Below the pieces are notes generated by a model, which saw only the letters and a program-made list of their open reading frames with translations, made no database searches and was not told the origin of the DNA. A DNA stretch of 64,000 nt from Anomaloglossus baeobatrachus (taxonomy: Eukaryota > Chordata > Amphibia > Anura > Aromobatidae), in assembly GCF_048569485.1 (NCBI RefSeq), contig NC_134364.1:130487089-130551088 (forward strand), read 5' to 3'. Positions 1 through 14,411 of this stretch are shown here, in pieces. The number at the start of each line of letters is the position of its first letter. Position 1 is the first letter of the stretch. Position numbers and translations under genes: made by a program.

Positions 1-478
1 CAATCCATTACTCTCTGTTATCAGCCATTACTGGGTGATGAGACTGTAGGACAGGTGACTACAATCTGCTACTCCCTGTTATCAGCCATTACTGGGGAGG
101 AGGCTGTAGGACAGGTGAGTACAATCTATTACTCCCTGTTATCAGCCATTACTGGGGGAGGAGACTGTAGAACAGGTGAGTACAATCTATTACTCCCTGT
201 CATCAGCCATTACTGGGGAGTAGTTTAGGACAGGTGAGTACAATCTATTACTCCCTGTTATCAGCCATTACTGGGAGGAGGCGACTGTAGGACAGGTGAG
301 TACAATCTATTACTCCCTGTTATCAGCCATTACTGGGGGAGGAGACTGTAGGACAGGTGACTACAATCTATTACTCCCTGTTATCAGCCATTACTGGGGG
401 AGGAGACTGTAGGACAAGTGACTACAATCTATTACTCCCTGTCATCAGCCATTACTGGGGGAGGAGACTGTAGGACAG
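1..478. repeat. Short-unit (~60 bp) minisatellite block 1
   Basis: About eight tandem copies of a 60-61 bp unit that starts GTGA(C/G)TACAATCTATTAC and ends GACTGTAGGACAG. The left edge is cut by the window, so the block is longer than seen. The last copy runs straight into the first long unit at 479 with no spacer. Confidence 0.95.
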
Positions 479-2266
479 GTGAGTGCAGTCTATTGCTCTC
501 TGTTATCAGCCTCTTCAGGTTAGTCTCGTGGTCTCTATATGTAGCTGATAGTGATCGGGGTGGGGGGTGTAGGACAGGTGAGTGCAGTCTATTGCTCTCT
601 GTTATCAGCCTCTTCAGGTTAGTCTCGTGGTCTCTATATGTAGCTGATAGTGATCGGGGTGGGGGGTGTAGGACAGGTGAGTGCAGTCTATTGCTCTCTG
701 TTATCAGCCTCTTCAGGTTAGTCTCGTGGTCTCTATATGTAGCTGATAGTGATCGGGGTGGGGTGTGTAGGACAGGTGAGTGCAGTCTATTGCTCTCTGT
801 TATCAGCCTCTTCAGGTTAGTCTCGTGGCCTCTATATGTAGCTGATAGTGATCGGGGTGGGTGTGTAGGACAGGTGAGTGCATTCTATTGCTCTCTGTTA
901 TCAGCCTCTTCAGGTTTGTCTGGTGGTCTCTATATGTAGCTGATAGTGATCGGGGTGGGGTGTGTAGGACAGGTGAGTGCAGTCTATTGCTCTCTGTTAT
1001 CAGCCTCTTCAGGTTAGTCTCGTGGCCTCTATATGTAGCTGATAGTGATCGGGGTGGGGGGTGTAGGATCGGTGAGTACAGTCTATTGCTCTCTGTTATC
1101 AGCCTCTTCAGGTTAGTCTGGTGGTCTGTATATGTAGCTGATAGTGATCGGGGTGGGTGTGTAAGACAGGTGAGTGCAGTCTATTGCTCTCTGTTATCAG
1201 CCTCTTCAGGTTAGTCTCGTGGTCTCTATATGTAGCTGATAGTGATCGGGGTGGGGGGTGTAGGACAGGTGAGTGCAGTCTATTGCTCTCTGTTATCAGC
1301 CTCTTCAGGTTAGTCTCGTGGCCTCTATATGTAGCTGATAGTGATCGGGGTGGGCGGTGTAGGACTGGTGAGTGCAATCTATTGCTCTCTGTTATCAGCC
1401 TCTTCAGGTTAGTCTCCTGGTCTCTATATGTAGCTGATAGTGATCGGGGTGGGTGTGTAGGACAGGTGAGTGCAGTCTATTGCTCTCTGTTATCAGCCTC
1501 TTCAGGTTAGTCTGGTGGTCTCTATATGTAGCTGATAGTGATCGGGGTGGGGGTGTAGGACAGGTGAGTACACTCTATTGTTCTCTATTATCAGCCTCTT
1601 CAGGTTAGTCTCGTGGTCTCTATATGTAGCTGATAGTGATCGGGGTGGGGGTGTAGGACAGGTGAGTACAGTCTATTGTTCTCTATTATCAGCCTCTTCA
1701 GGTTAGTCTGGTGGTCTCTATATGTAGCTGATAGTGATCGGGGTGGGGGTGTAGGACAGGTGAGTGCAGTCTTTTACTCCCTGTTATCAGCCTCTTCAGG
1801 TTAGTCTGGTGGTCTCTATATGTAGCTGATAGTGATCGGGGTGGGGGTGTAGGACAGGTGAGTACAGTCTATTGTTCTCTATTATCAGCCTCTTCAGGTT
1901 AGTCTCGTGGTCTCTATATGTAGCTGATAGTGATCGGGGTGGGGGGTGTAGGACCGGTGAGTACAGTCTATTGCTCTCTGTTATCAGCCTCTTCAGGTTA
2001 GTCTCGTGGTCTCTATATGTAGCTGATAGTGATCGGGGTGGGGGGTGTAGGACCGGTAAGTACAGTCTATTGCTCTCTGTTATCAGCCTCTTCAGGTTAG
2101 TCTCCTGGTCTCTATATGTAGCTGATAGTGATCGGGGTGGGGGGTGTAGGACCGGTGAGTACAGTCTATTGCTCTCTGTCATCAGCCTCTTCAGGTTAGT
2201 CTCGTGGGCTCTATATGTAGCTGATAGGGATCGGGGTGGGGGTGTAGGACAGGTGAGTGCAGTCTA

Positions 2267-5200
2267 TTGCTCTCTGTTATCAGCCTCTTCGGGTTTGTCT
2301 CGTGGTCTCTATATGTAGCTGATAGTGATCGGGGTGGGGGGTGTAGGACCGGTGAGTACAGTCTATTGCTCTCTGTTATCAGCCTCTTCGGGTTTGTCTC
2401 GTGGTCTCTATATGTAGCTGATAGTGATCGGGGTGGGGGGTGTAGGACTGGTGAGTGCAGTCTATTGCTCTCTGTTATCAGCCTCTTCAGGTTAGTCTGG
2501 TGGTCTGTATATGTAACTGATAGTGATCGGGGTGGGGGGTGTAGGACAGGTGAGTGCAGTCTATTGCTCTCTGTTACCAGCCTCTTCAGGTTAGTCTGGT
2601 GGTCTCTATATGTAGCTGATAGTGATCGGGGTGGGGGGTGTAGGACAGGTGAGTGCAGTCTATTGCTCTCTGTTACCAGCCTCTTCAGGTTAGTCTGGTG
2701 GTCTCTATATGTAGCTGATAGTGATCGGGGTGGGTGTGTAAGACAGGTGAGTGCAGTCTATTGCTCTCTGTTATCAGCCTCTTCAGGTTAGTCTCATGGT
2801 CTCTATATGTAGCTGATAGTGATCGGGGTGGGGGGGTGTAGGACAGGTGAGTGCAGTCTATTGCTCTCTGTTATCAGCCTCTTCAGGTTAGTCTCGTGGT
2901 CTCTATATGTAGCTGATAGTGATCGGGGTGGGGGGTGTAGGACAGGTGAGTGCAGTCTATTGCTCTCTGTTATCAGCCTCTTCAGGTTAGTCTCGTGGTC
3001 TCTATATGTAGCTGATAGTGATCGGGGTGCGGGGTGTAGGACAGGTGAGTACAGTCTATTGCTCTCTGTTATCAGCCTCTTCAGGTTAGTCTGGTGGCCT
3101 CTATATGTAGCTGATAGTGATCGGGGTAGGTGTGTAAGACAGGTGAGTGCAGTCTATTGCTCTCTGTTATCAGCCTCTTCAGGTTAGTCTGGTGGTCTCT
3201 ATATGTAGCTGATAGTGATCGGGGTGGGGGGTGTAGGACAGGTGAGTGCAGTCTATTGCTCTCTGTTATCAGCCTCTTCAGGTTAGTCTCGTGGTCTCTA
3301 TATGTAGCTGATAGTGATCGGGGTGGGGTGTGTAGGACAGGTGAGTGCAGTCTATTGCTCTCTGTTATCAGCCTCTTCAGGTTAGTCTGGTCTCTATATG
3401 TAGCTGATAGTGATCGGGGTGGGGGGTGTAGGACAGGTGAGTGCAGTCTATTGCTCTCTGTTATCAGCCTCTTCAGGTTAGTCTCGTGGTCTCTATATGT
3501 AGCTGATAGTGATCGGGGTGGGGGGTGTAGGACTGGTGAGTGCAGTCTATTGCTCTCTGTTATCAGCCTCTTCAGGTTAGTCTGGTGGTCTCTATATGTA
3601 GCTGATAGTGATCGGGGTGGGTGTGTAGGACAGGTGAGTGCATTCTATTGCTCTCTGTTATCAGCCTCTTCAGGTTTGTCTGGTCTCTATATGTAGCTGA
3701 TAGTGATCGGGGTGGGGGGTGTAGGACAGGTGAGTGCAGTCTATTGCTCTCTGTTATCAGCCTCTTCAGGTTAGTCTGGTGGTCTCTATATGTAGCTGAT
3801 AGTGATCGGGGTGGGTGTGTAGGACTGGTGAGTGCAGTCTATTGCTCTCTGTTATCAGCCTCTTCAGGTTAGTCTGGTGGTCTCTATATGTAGCTGATAG
3901 TGATCGGGGTGGGGGGTGTAGGACAGGTGAGTGCAGTCTATTGCTCTCTGTTATCAGCCTCTTCAGGTTAGTCTCGTGGTCTCTTTATGTAGCTGATAGT
4001 GATCGGGGTGGGGGGTGTAGGACAGGTGAGTGCAGTCTATTGCTCTCTGTTATCAGCCTCTTCAGGTTAACAGTCTGGTGGTCTCTATATGTAGCTGATA
4101 GTGATCGGGGTGGGTGTGTAGGACAGGTGAGTGCAGTCTATTGCTCTCTGTTATCAGCCTCTTCAGGTTAGTCTGGTGGTCTCTATATGTAGCTGATAGT
4201 GATCGGGGTGGGGGTGTAGGACTGGTGAGTGCAGTCTATTGCTCTCTGTTATCAGCCTCTTCAGGTTAGTCTGGTGGTCTCTATATGTAGCTGATAGTGA
4301 TCGGGGTGGGGGGTGTAGGACAGGTGAGTGCAGTCTATTGCTCTCTGTTATCAGCCTCTTCAGGTTAGTCTGGTGGTCTCTATATGTAGCTGATAGTGAT
4401 CGGGGTGGGGGGTGTAGGACAGGTGAGTGCAGTCTATTGCTCTCTGTTATCAGCCTCTTCAGGTTAGTCTGGTGGTCTCTATATGTAGCTGATAGTGATC
4501 GGGGTGGGGACTGTAGGACAGTTGAGTGCAGTCTATTGCTCTCTGTTATCAGCCTCTTCAGGTTAGGCTGGTGGTCTCTATATGTAGCTGATAGTGATCG
4601 GGGTGGGTGTGTAGGACAGGTGAGTGCATTCTATTGCTCTCTGTTATCAGCCTCTTCAGGTTTGTCTGGTCTCTATATGTAGCTGATAGTGATCGGGGTG
4701 GGGGGTGTAGGACAGGTGAGTGCAGTCTATTGCTCTCTGTTATCAGCCTATTCAGGTTAGTCTGGTGGTCTCTATATGTAGCTGATAGTGATCGGGGTGG
4801 GTGTGTAGGACTGGTGAGTGCAGTCTATTGCTCTCTGTTATCAGCCTCTTCAGGTTAGTCTGGTGGTCTCTATATGTAGCTGATAGTGATCGGGGTGGGG
4901 GTGTAGGACAGGTGAGTGCAGTCTATTGCTCTCTGTTATCAGCCTCTTCAGGTTAGTCTGGTGGTCTCTATATGTAGCTGATAGTGATCGGGGTGGGTGT
5001 GTAGGACAGGTGAGTGCAGTCTATTGCTCTCTGTTATCAGCCTCTTCAGGTTAGTCTGGTGGTCTCTATATGTAGCTGATAGTGATCGGGGTGGGGGTGT
5101 AGGACTGGTGAGTGCAGTCTATTGCTCTCTGTTATCAGCCTCTTCAGGTTAGTCTGGTGGTCTCTATATGTAGCTGATAGTGATCGGGGTGGGGGGTGTA

Positions 5201-6330
5201 GGACAGGTGAGTGCAGTCTATTGCTCTCTCTTATCAGCCTCTTCAGGTTAGTCTGGTGGTCTCTATATGTAGCTGATAGTGATCGGGGTGGGGGGTGTAG
5301 GACAGGTGAGTGCAGTCTATTGCTCTCTGTTATCAGCCTCTTCAGGTTAGTCTCGTGGTCTCTATATGTAGCTGATAGTGATCGGGGTGGGGTGTGTAGG
5401 ACAGGTGAGTGCAGTCTATTGCTCTCTGTTATCAGCCTCTTCAGGTTAGTCTCGTGGCCTCTATATGTAGCTGATAGTGATCGGGGTGGGTGTGTAGGAC
5501 AGGTGAGTGCATTCTATTGCTCTCTGTTATCAGCCTCTTCAGGTTTGTCTGGTCTCTATATGTAGCTGATAGTGATCGGGGTGGGGGGTGTAGGACAGGT
5601 GAGTGCAGTCTATTGCTCTCTGTTATCAGCCTCTTCAGGTTAGTCTGGTGGTCTCTATATGTAGCTGATAGTGATCGGGGTGGGGGGTGTAGGACAGGTG
5701 AGTGCAGTCTATTGCTCTCTGTTATCAGCCTCTTCAGGTTAGTCTCGTGGCCTCTATATGTAGCTGATAGTGATCGGGGTGGGTGTGTAGGACAGGTGAG
5801 TGCATTCTATTGCTCTCTGTTATCAGCCTCTTCAGGTTTGTCTGGTCTCTATATGTAGCTGATAGTGATCGGGGTGGGGTGTGTAGGACAGGTGAGTGCA
5901 GTCTATTGCTCTCTGTTATCAGCCTCTTCAGGTTAGTCTCGTGGCCTCTATATGTAGCTGATAGTGATCGGGGTGGGGGGTGTAGGATCGGTGAGTACAG
6001 TCTATTGCTCTCTGTTATCAGCCTCTTCAGGTTAGTCTCGTGGCCTCTATATGTAGCTGATAGTGATCGGGGTGGGTGTGTAGGACAGGTGAGTGCATTC
6101 TATTGCTCTCTGTTATCAGCCTCTTCAGGTTTGTCTGGTGGTCTCTATATGTAGCTGATAGTGATCGGGGTGGGGGGTGTAGGACCGGTGAGTGCAGTCT
6201 ATTGCTCTCTGTTATCAGCCTCTTCAGGTTAGTCTCGTGGTCTCTATATGTAGCTGATAGTGATCGGGGTGGGGGTGTAGGACAGGTGAGTACAGTCTAT
6301 TGTTCTCTATTATCAGCCTCTTCAGGTTAG
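2267..6330. repeat. Higher-order repeat copy A within the long-unit block
   Basis: A run of about 41 long units with a distinctive order of variants (for example GTAACTGATAG near 2514, CTCTTTATGTAG near 3981, and a trinucleotide-short GTCTGGTCTC form near 3680). The same order recurs in copies B and C. Edges are approximate. Confidence 0.8.
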
Positions 6331-7676
6331 TCTGGTGGTCTCTATATGTAGCTGATAGTGATCGGGGTGGGGGGTGTAGGACCGGTGAGTGCAGTCTATT
6401 GCTCTCTGTTATCAGCCTCTTCAGGTTAGTCTGGTGGTCTCTATATGTAGCTGATAGTGATCGGGGTGGGGGTGTAGGACAGGTGAGTGCAGTCTATTGC
6501 TCTCTGTTATCAGCCTCTTCAGGTTAGTCTCGTGGTCTCTATATGTAGCTGATAGTGATCGGGTGGGTGTGTAGGACAGGTGAGTGCATTCTATTGCTCT
6601 CTGTTATCAGCCTCTTCAGGTTTGTCTGGTGGTCTCTATATGTAGCTGATAGTGATCGGGGTGGGTGTGTAGGACAGGTGAGTGCATTCTATTGCTCTCT
6701 GTTATCAGCCTCTTCAGGTTTGTCTGGTCTCTATATGTAGCTGATAGTGATCGGGGTGGGGGGTGTAGGACAGGTGAGTGCAGTCTATTGCTCTCTGTTA
6801 TCAGCCTCTTCAGGTTAGTCTGGTGGTCTCTATATGTAGCTGATAGTGATCGGGGTGGGGGTGTAGGACAGGTGAGTGCAGTCTATTGTTCTCTATTATC
6901 AGCCTCTTCAGGTTAGTCTCCTGGTCTCTATATGTAGCTGATAGTGATCGGGGTGGGGGGTGTAGGACAGGTGAGTACAGTCTATTGTTCTCTATTATCA
7001 GCCTCTTCAGGTTAGTCTGGTGGTCTCTATATGTAGCTGATAGTGATCGGGGTGGGGGGTGTAGGACAGGTGAGTGCAGTCTATTGCTCTCTGTTATCAG
7101 CCTCTTCAGGTTAGTCTGGTGGTCTCTATATGTAGCTGATAGCGATCGGGGTGGGGGGTGTAGGACAGGTGAGTGCAGTCTATTGCTCTCTGTTATCAGC
7201 CTCTTCAGGTTAGTCTCGTGGTCTCTATATGTAGCTGATAGTGATCGGGGTGGGGGGTGTAGGACAGGTGAGTGCAGTCTATTGCTCTCTGTTATCAGCC
7301 TCTTCAGGTTAGTCTGGTGGTCTCTATATGTAGCTGATAGTGATCGGGGTGGGGGGTGTAGGACCGGTGAGTACAGTCTATTGCTCTCTGTTATCAGCCT
7401 CTTCAGGTTAGTCTCGTGGTCTCTATATGTAGCTGATAGTGATCGGGGTGGGGGGTGTAGGACCGGTAAGTACAGTCTATTGCTCTCTGTTATCAGCCTC
7501 TTCAGGTTAGTCTCCTGGTCTCTATATGTAGCTGATAGTGATCGGGGTGGGGGGTGTAGGACCGGTGAGTACAGTCTATTGCTCTCTGTCATCAGCCTCT
7601 TCAGGTTAGTCTCGTGGGCTCTATATGTAGCTGATAGGGATCGGGGTGGGGGTGTAGGACAGGTGAGTGCAGTCTA

Positions 7677-10600
7677 TTGCTCTCTGTTATCAGCCTCTTC
7701 GGGTTTGTCTCGTGGTCTCTATATGTAGCTGATAGTGATCGGGGTGGGGGGTGTAGGACCGGTGAGTACAGTCTATTGCTCTCTGTTATCAGCCTCTTCG
7801 GGTTTGTCTCGTGGTCTCTATATGTAGCTGATAGTGATCGGGGTGGGGGGTGTAGGACTGGTGAGTGCAGTCTATTGCTCTCTGTTATCAGCCTCTTCAG
7901 GTTAGTCTGGTGGTCTGTATATGTAACTGATAGTGATCGGGGTGGGGGGTGTAGGACAGGTGAGTGCAGTCTATTGCTCTCTGTTACCAGCCTCTTCAGG
8001 TTAGTCTGGTGGTCTCTATATGTAGCTGATAGTGATCGGGGTGGGGGGTGTAGGACAGGTGAGTGCAGTCTATTGCTCTCTGTTACCAGCCTCTTCAGGT
8101 TAGTCTGGTGGTCTCTATATGTAGCTGATAGTGATCGGGGTGGGTGTGTAAGACAGGTGAGTGCAGTCTATTGCTCTCTGTTATCAGCCTCTTCAGGTTA
8201 GTCTCGTGGTCTCTATATGTAGCTGATAGTGATCGGGGTGGGGGGGTGTAGGACAGGTGAGTGCAGTCTATTGCTCTCTGTTATCAGCCTCTTCAGGTTA
8301 GTCTCGTGGTCTCTATATGTAGCTGATAGTGATCGGGGTGGGGGGTGTAGGACAGGTGAGTGCAGTCTATTGCTCTCTGTTATCAGCCTCTTCAGGTTAG
8401 TCTCGTGGTCTCTATATGTAGCTGATAGTGATCGGGGTGGGGGGTGTAGGACAGGTGAGTACAGTCTATTGCTCTCTGTTATCAGCCTCTTCAGGTTAGT
8501 CTGGTGGCCTCTATATGTAGCTGATAGTGATCGGGGTAGGTGTGTAAGACAGGTGAGTGCAGTCTATTGCTCTCTGTTATCAGCCTCTTCAGGTTAGTCT
8601 GGTGGTCTCTATATGTAGCTGATAGTGATCGGGGTGGGGGGTGTAGGACAGGTGAGTGCAGTCTATTGCTCTCTGTTATCAGCCTCTTCAGGTTAGTCTC
8701 GTGGTCTCTATATGTAGCTGATAGTGATCGGGGTGGGGGGTGTAGGACAGGTGAGTGCAGTCTATTGCTCTCTGTTATCAGCCTCTTCAGGTTAGTCTCG
8801 TGGTCTCTATATGTAGCTGATAGTGATCGGGGTGGGGTGTGTAGGACAGGTGAGTGCAGTCTATTGCTCTCTGTTATCAGCCTCTTCAGGTTAGTCTGGT
8901 GGTCTCTATATGTAGCTGATAGTGATCGGGGTGGGTGTGTAGGACAGGTGAGTGCATTCTATTGCTCTCTGTTATCAGCCTCTTCAGGTTTGTCTGGTCT
9001 CTATATGTAGCTGATAGTGATCGGGGTGGGGGGTGTAGGACAGGTGAGTGCAGTCTATTGCTCTCTGTTATCAGCCTCTTCAGGTTAGTCTCGTGGTCTC
9101 TATATGTAGCTGATAGTGATCGGGGTGGGGGGTGTAGGACTGGTGAGTGCAGTCTATTGCTCTCTGTTATCAGCCTCTTCAGGTTAGTCTGGTGGTCTCT
9201 ATATGTAGCTGATAGTGATCGGGGTGGGTGTGTAGGACAGGTGAGTGCATTCTATTGCTCTCTGTTATCAGCCTCTTCAGGTTTGTCTGGTCTCTATATG
9301 TAGCTGATAGTGATCGGGGTGGGGGGTGTAGGACAGGTGAGTGCAGTCTATTGCTCTCTGTTATCAGCCTCTTCAGGTTAGTCTGGTGGTCTCTATATGT
9401 AGCTGATAGTGATCGGGGTGGGTGTGTAGGACTGGTGAGTGCAGTCTATTGCTCTCTGTTATCAGCCTCTTCAGGTTAGTCTGGTGGTCTCTATATGTAG
9501 CTGATAGTGATCGGGGTGGGGGGTGTAGGACAGGTGAGTGCAGTCTATTGCTCTCTGTTATCAGCCTCTTCAGGTTAGTCTCGTGGTCTCTTTATGTAGC
9601 TGATAGTGATCGGGGTGGGGGGTGTAGGACAGGTGAGTGCAGTCTATTGCTCTCTGTTATCAGCCTCTTCAGGTTAGTCTGGTGGTCTCTATATGTAGCT
9701 GATAGTGATCGGGGTGGGTGTGTAGGACAGGTGAGTGCAGTCTATTGCTCTCTGTTATCAGCCTCTTCAGGTTAGTCTGGTGGTCTCTATATGTAGCTGA
9801 TAGTGATCGGGGTGGGGGTGTAGGACTGGTGAGTGCAGTCTATTGCTCTCTGTTATCAGCCTCTTCAGGTTAGTCTGGTGGTCTCTATATGTAGCTGATA
9901 GTGATCGGGGTGGGGGGTGTAGGACAGGTGAGTGCAGTCTATTGCTCTCTGTTATCAGCCTCTTCAGGTTAGTCTGGTGGTCTCTATATGTAGCTGATAG
10001 TGATCGGGGTGGGGGGTGTAGGACAGGTGAGTGCAGTCTATTGCTCTCTGTTATCAGCCTCTTCAGGTTAGTCTCGTGGCCTCTATATGTAGCTGATAGT
10101 GATCGGGGTGGGTGTGTAGGACAGGTGAGTGCATTCTATTGCTCTCTGTTATCAGCCTCTTCAGGTTTGTCTGGTCTCTATATGTAGCTGATAGTGATCG
10201 GGGTGGGGGGTGTAGGACAGGTGAGTGCAGTCTATTGCTCTCTGTTATCAGCCTATTCATGTTAGTCTGGTGGTCTCTATATGTTCCTGATAGTGATCGG
10301 GGTGGGTGTGTAGGACTGGTGAGTGCAGTCTATTGCTCTCTGTTATCAGCCTCTTCAGGTTAGTCTGGTGGTCTCTATATGTAGCTGATAGTGATCGGGG
10401 TGGGGGTGTAGGACAGGTGAGTGCAGTCTATTGCTCTCTGTTATCAGCCTCTTCAGGTTAGTCTGGTGGTCTCTATATGTAGCTGATAGTGATCGGGGTG
10501 GGTGTGTAGGACAGGTGAGTGCAGTCTATTGCTCTCTGTTATCAGCCTCTTCAGGTTAGTCTGGTGGTCTCTATATGTAGCTGATAGTGATCGGGGTGGG

Positions 10601-11835
10601 GGTGTAGGACTGGTGAGTGCAGTCTATTGCTCTCTGTTATCAGCCTCTTCAGGTTAGTCTGGTGGTCTCTATATGTAGCTGATAGTGATCGGGGTGGGGG
10701 GTGTAGGACAGGTGAGTGCAGTCTATTGCTCTCTCTTATCAGCCTCTTCAGGTTAGTCTCGTGGTCTCTATATGTAGCTGATAGTGATCGGGGTGGGGGG
10801 TGTAGGACAGGTGAGTGCAGTCTATTGCTCTCTGTTATCAGCCTCTTCAGGTTAGTCTCGTTGTCTCTATATGTAGCTGATAGTGATCGGGGTGGGGTGT
10901 GTAGGACAGGTGAGTGCAGTCTATTGCTCTCTGTTATCAGCCTCTTCAGGTTAGTCTCGTGGCCTCTATATGTAGCTGATAGTGATCGGGGTGGGTGTGT
11001 AGGACAGGTGAGTGCATTCTATTGCTCTCTGTTATCAGCCTCTTCAGGTTTGTCTGGTCTCTATATGTAGCTGATAGTGATCGGGGTGGGGGGTGTAGGA
11101 CAGGTGAGTGCAGTCTATTGCTCTCTGTTATCAGCCTCTTCAGGTTAGTCTGGTGGTCTCTATATGTAGCTGATAGTGATCGGGGTGGGGGGTGTAGGAC
11201 AGGTGAGTGCAGTCTATTGCTCTCTGTTATCAGCCTCTTCAGGTTAGTCTCGTGGCCTCTATATGTAGCTGATAGTGATCGGGGTGGGTGTGTAGGACAG
11301 GTGAGTGCATTCTATTGCTCTCTGTTATCAGCCTCTTCAGGTTTGTCTGGTCTCTATATGTAGCTGATAGTGATCGGGGTGGGGTGTGTAGGACAGGTGA
11401 GTGCAGTCTATTGCTCTCTGTTATCAGCCTCTTCAGGTTAGTCTCGTGGCCTCTATATGTAGCTGATAGTGATCGGGGTGGGGGGTGTAGGATCCGTGAG
11501 TACAGTCTATTGCTCTCTGTTATCAGCCTCTTCAGGTTAGTCTCGTGGCCTCTATATGTAGCTGATAGTGATCGGGGTGGGTGTGTAGGACAGGTGAGTG
11601 CATTCTATTGCTCTCTGTTATCAGCCTCTTCAGGTTTGTCTGGTGGTCTCTATATGTAGCTGATAGTGATCGGGGTGGGGGGTGTAGGACCGGTGAGTGC
11701 AGTCTATTGCTCTCTGTTATCAGCCTCTTCAGGTTAGTCTCGTGGTCTCTATATGTAGCTGATAGTGATCGGGGTGGGGGTGTAGGACAGGTGAGTACAG
11801 TCTATTGTTCTCTATTATCAGCCTCTTCAGGTTAG
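7677..11835. repeat. Higher-order repeat copy B
   Basis: Matches copy A at an offset of 5410 at its left end and 5505 at its right end. In between the offset changes (5314, 5607, 5505) in steps close to whole ~98-bp units, as expected from unequal exchange in register. The GTAACTGATAG variant recurs near 7924 and CTCTTTATGTAG near 9592. Confidence 0.8.
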
Positions 11836-12763
11836 TCTGGTGGTCTCTATATGTAGCTGATAGTGATCGGGGTGGGTGATGTAGGACCGGTGAGTGCAGT
11901 CTATTGCTCTCTGTTATCAGCCTCTTCAGGTTAGTCTGGTGGTCTCTATATGTAGCTGATAGTGATCGGGGTGGGGGTGTAGGACAGGTGAGTGCAGTCT
12001 ATTGCTCTCTGTTATCAGCCTCTTCAGGTTAGTCTCGTGGTCTCTATATGTAGCTGATAGTGATCGGGGTGGGGTGTGTAGGACAGGTGAGTGCAGTCTA
12101 TTGTTCTCTATTATCAGCCTCTTCAGGTTAGTCTCGTGGTCTCTATATGTAGCTGATAGTGATCGGGGTGGGGGGTGTAGGACAGGTGAGTACAGTCTAT
12201 TGTTCTCTATTATCAGCCTCTTCAGGTTAGTCTGGTGGTCTCTATATGTAGCTGATAGTGATCGGGGTGGGGGGTGTAGGACAGGTGAGTGCAGTCTATT
12301 GCTCTCTGTTATCAGCCTCTTCAGGTTAGTCTCGTGGTCTCTATATGTAGCTGATAGTGATCGGGTGGGTGTGTAGGACAGGTGAGTGCAGTCTATTGCT
12401 CTCTGTTATCAGCCTCTTCAGATTAGTCTGGTGGTCTCTATATGTAGCTGATAGTGATCGGGGTGGGGGGGTATAGGACAGGTGAGTGCAGTCTATTGCT
12501 CTCTGTTATCAGCCTCTTCAGGTTAGTCTGGTGGTCTCTATATGTAGCTGATAGTGATCGGGGTGGGTGTGTAGGACAGGTGAGTGCAGTCTATTGTTCT
12601 CTATTATCAGCCTCTTCAGGTTAGTCTGGTGGTCTCTATATGTAGCTGATAGTGATCGGGGTGGGGGGTGTAGGACAGGTGAGTACAGTCTATTGTTCTC
12701 TATTATCAGCCTCTTCAGGTTAGTCTGGTGGCCTCTATATGTAGCTGATAGTGATCGGGGTAG

Positions 12764-14411
12764 GTGTGTAAGACAGGTGAGTGCAGTCTATTGCTCTCTG
12801 TTATCAGCCTCTTCAGGTTAGTCTGGTGGTCTCTATATGTAGCTGATAGTGATCGGGGTGGGGGGTGTAGGACAGGTGAGTGCAGTCTATTGCTCTCTGT
12901 TATCAGCCTCTTCAGGTTAGTCTCGTGGTCTCTATATGTAGCTGATAGTGATCGGGGTGGGGGGTGTAGGACAGGTGAGTGCAGTCTATTGCTCTCTGTT
13001 ATCAGCCTCTTCAGGTTAGTCTCGTGGTCTCTATATGTAGCTGATAGTGATCGGGGTGGGGTGTGTAGGACAGGTGAGTGCAGTCTATTGCTCTCTGTTA
13101 TCAGCCTCTTCAGGTTAGTCTGGTGGTCTCTATATGTAGCTGATAGTGATCGGGGTGGGTGTGTAGGACAGGTGAGTGCATTCTATTGCTCTCTGTTATC
13201 AGCCTCTTCAGGTTTGTCTGGTCTCTATATGTAGCTGATAGTGATCGGGGTGGGGGGTGTAGGACAGGTGAGTGCAGTCTATTGCTCTCTGTTATCAGCC
13301 TCTTCAGGTTAGTCTCGTGGTCTCTATATGTAGCTGATAGTGATCGGGGTGGGGGGTGTAGGACTGGTGAGTGCAGTCTATTGCTCTCTGTTATCAGCCT
13401 CTTCAGGTTAGTCTGGTGGTCTCTATATGTAGCTGATAGTGATCGGGGTGGGTGTGTAGGACAGGTGAGTGCATTCTATTGCTCTCTGTTATCAGCCTCT
13501 TCAGGTTTGTCTGGTCTCTATATGTAGCTGATAGTGATCGGGGTGGGGGGTGTAGGACAGGTGAGTGCAGTCTATTGCTCTCTGTTATCAGCCTCTTCAG
13601 GTTAGTCTGGTGGTCTCTATATGTAGCTGATAGTGATCGGGGTGGGTGTGTAGGACTGGTGAGTGCAGTCTATTGCTCTCTGTTATCAGCCTCTTCAGGT
13701 TAGTCTGGTGGTCTCTATATGTAGCTGATAGTGATCGGGGTGGGGGGTGTAGGACAGGTGAGTGCAGTCTATTGCTCTCTGTTATCAGCCTCTTCAGGTT
13801 AGTCTCGTGGTCTCTTTATGTAGCTGATAGTGATCGGGGTGGGGGGTGTAGGACAGGTGAGTGCAGTCTATTGCTCTCTGTTATCAGCCTCTTCAGGTTA
13901 GTCTGGTGGTCTCTATATGTAGCTGATAGTGATCGGGGTGGGTGTGTAGGACAGGTGAGTGCAGTCTATTGCTCTCTGTTATCAGCCTCTTCAGGTTAGT
14001 CTGGTGGTCTCTATATGTAGCTGATAGTGATCGGGGTGGGGGTGTAGGACAGGTGAGTGCAGTCTATTGCTCTCTGTTATCAGCCTCTTCAGGTTAGTCT
14101 GGTGGTCTCTATATGTAGCTGATAGTGATCGGGGTGGGGGGTGTAGGACAGGTGAGTGCAGTCTATTGCTCTCTGTTATCAGCCTCTTCAGGTTAGTCTG
14201 GTGGTCTCTATATGTAGCTGATAGTGATCGGGGTGGGGGGTGTAGGACAGGTGAGTGCAGTCTATTGCTCTCTGTTATCAGCCTCTTCAGGTTAGTCTGG
14301 TGGTCTCTATATGTAGCTGATAGTGATCGGGGTGGGTGTGTAGGACAGGTGAGTGCATTCTATTGCTCTCTGTTATCAGCCTCTTCAGGTTTGTCTGGTC
14401 TCTATATGTAG
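12764..14411. repeat. Partial higher-order repeat copy
   Basis: Reproduces the unit order of 8540-10187 (offset 4224) and of 16108-17657, including the rare CTCTTTATGTAG unit near 13812. It lacks the portion of the higher-order unit that precedes 8540 in copy B. Confidence 0.7.
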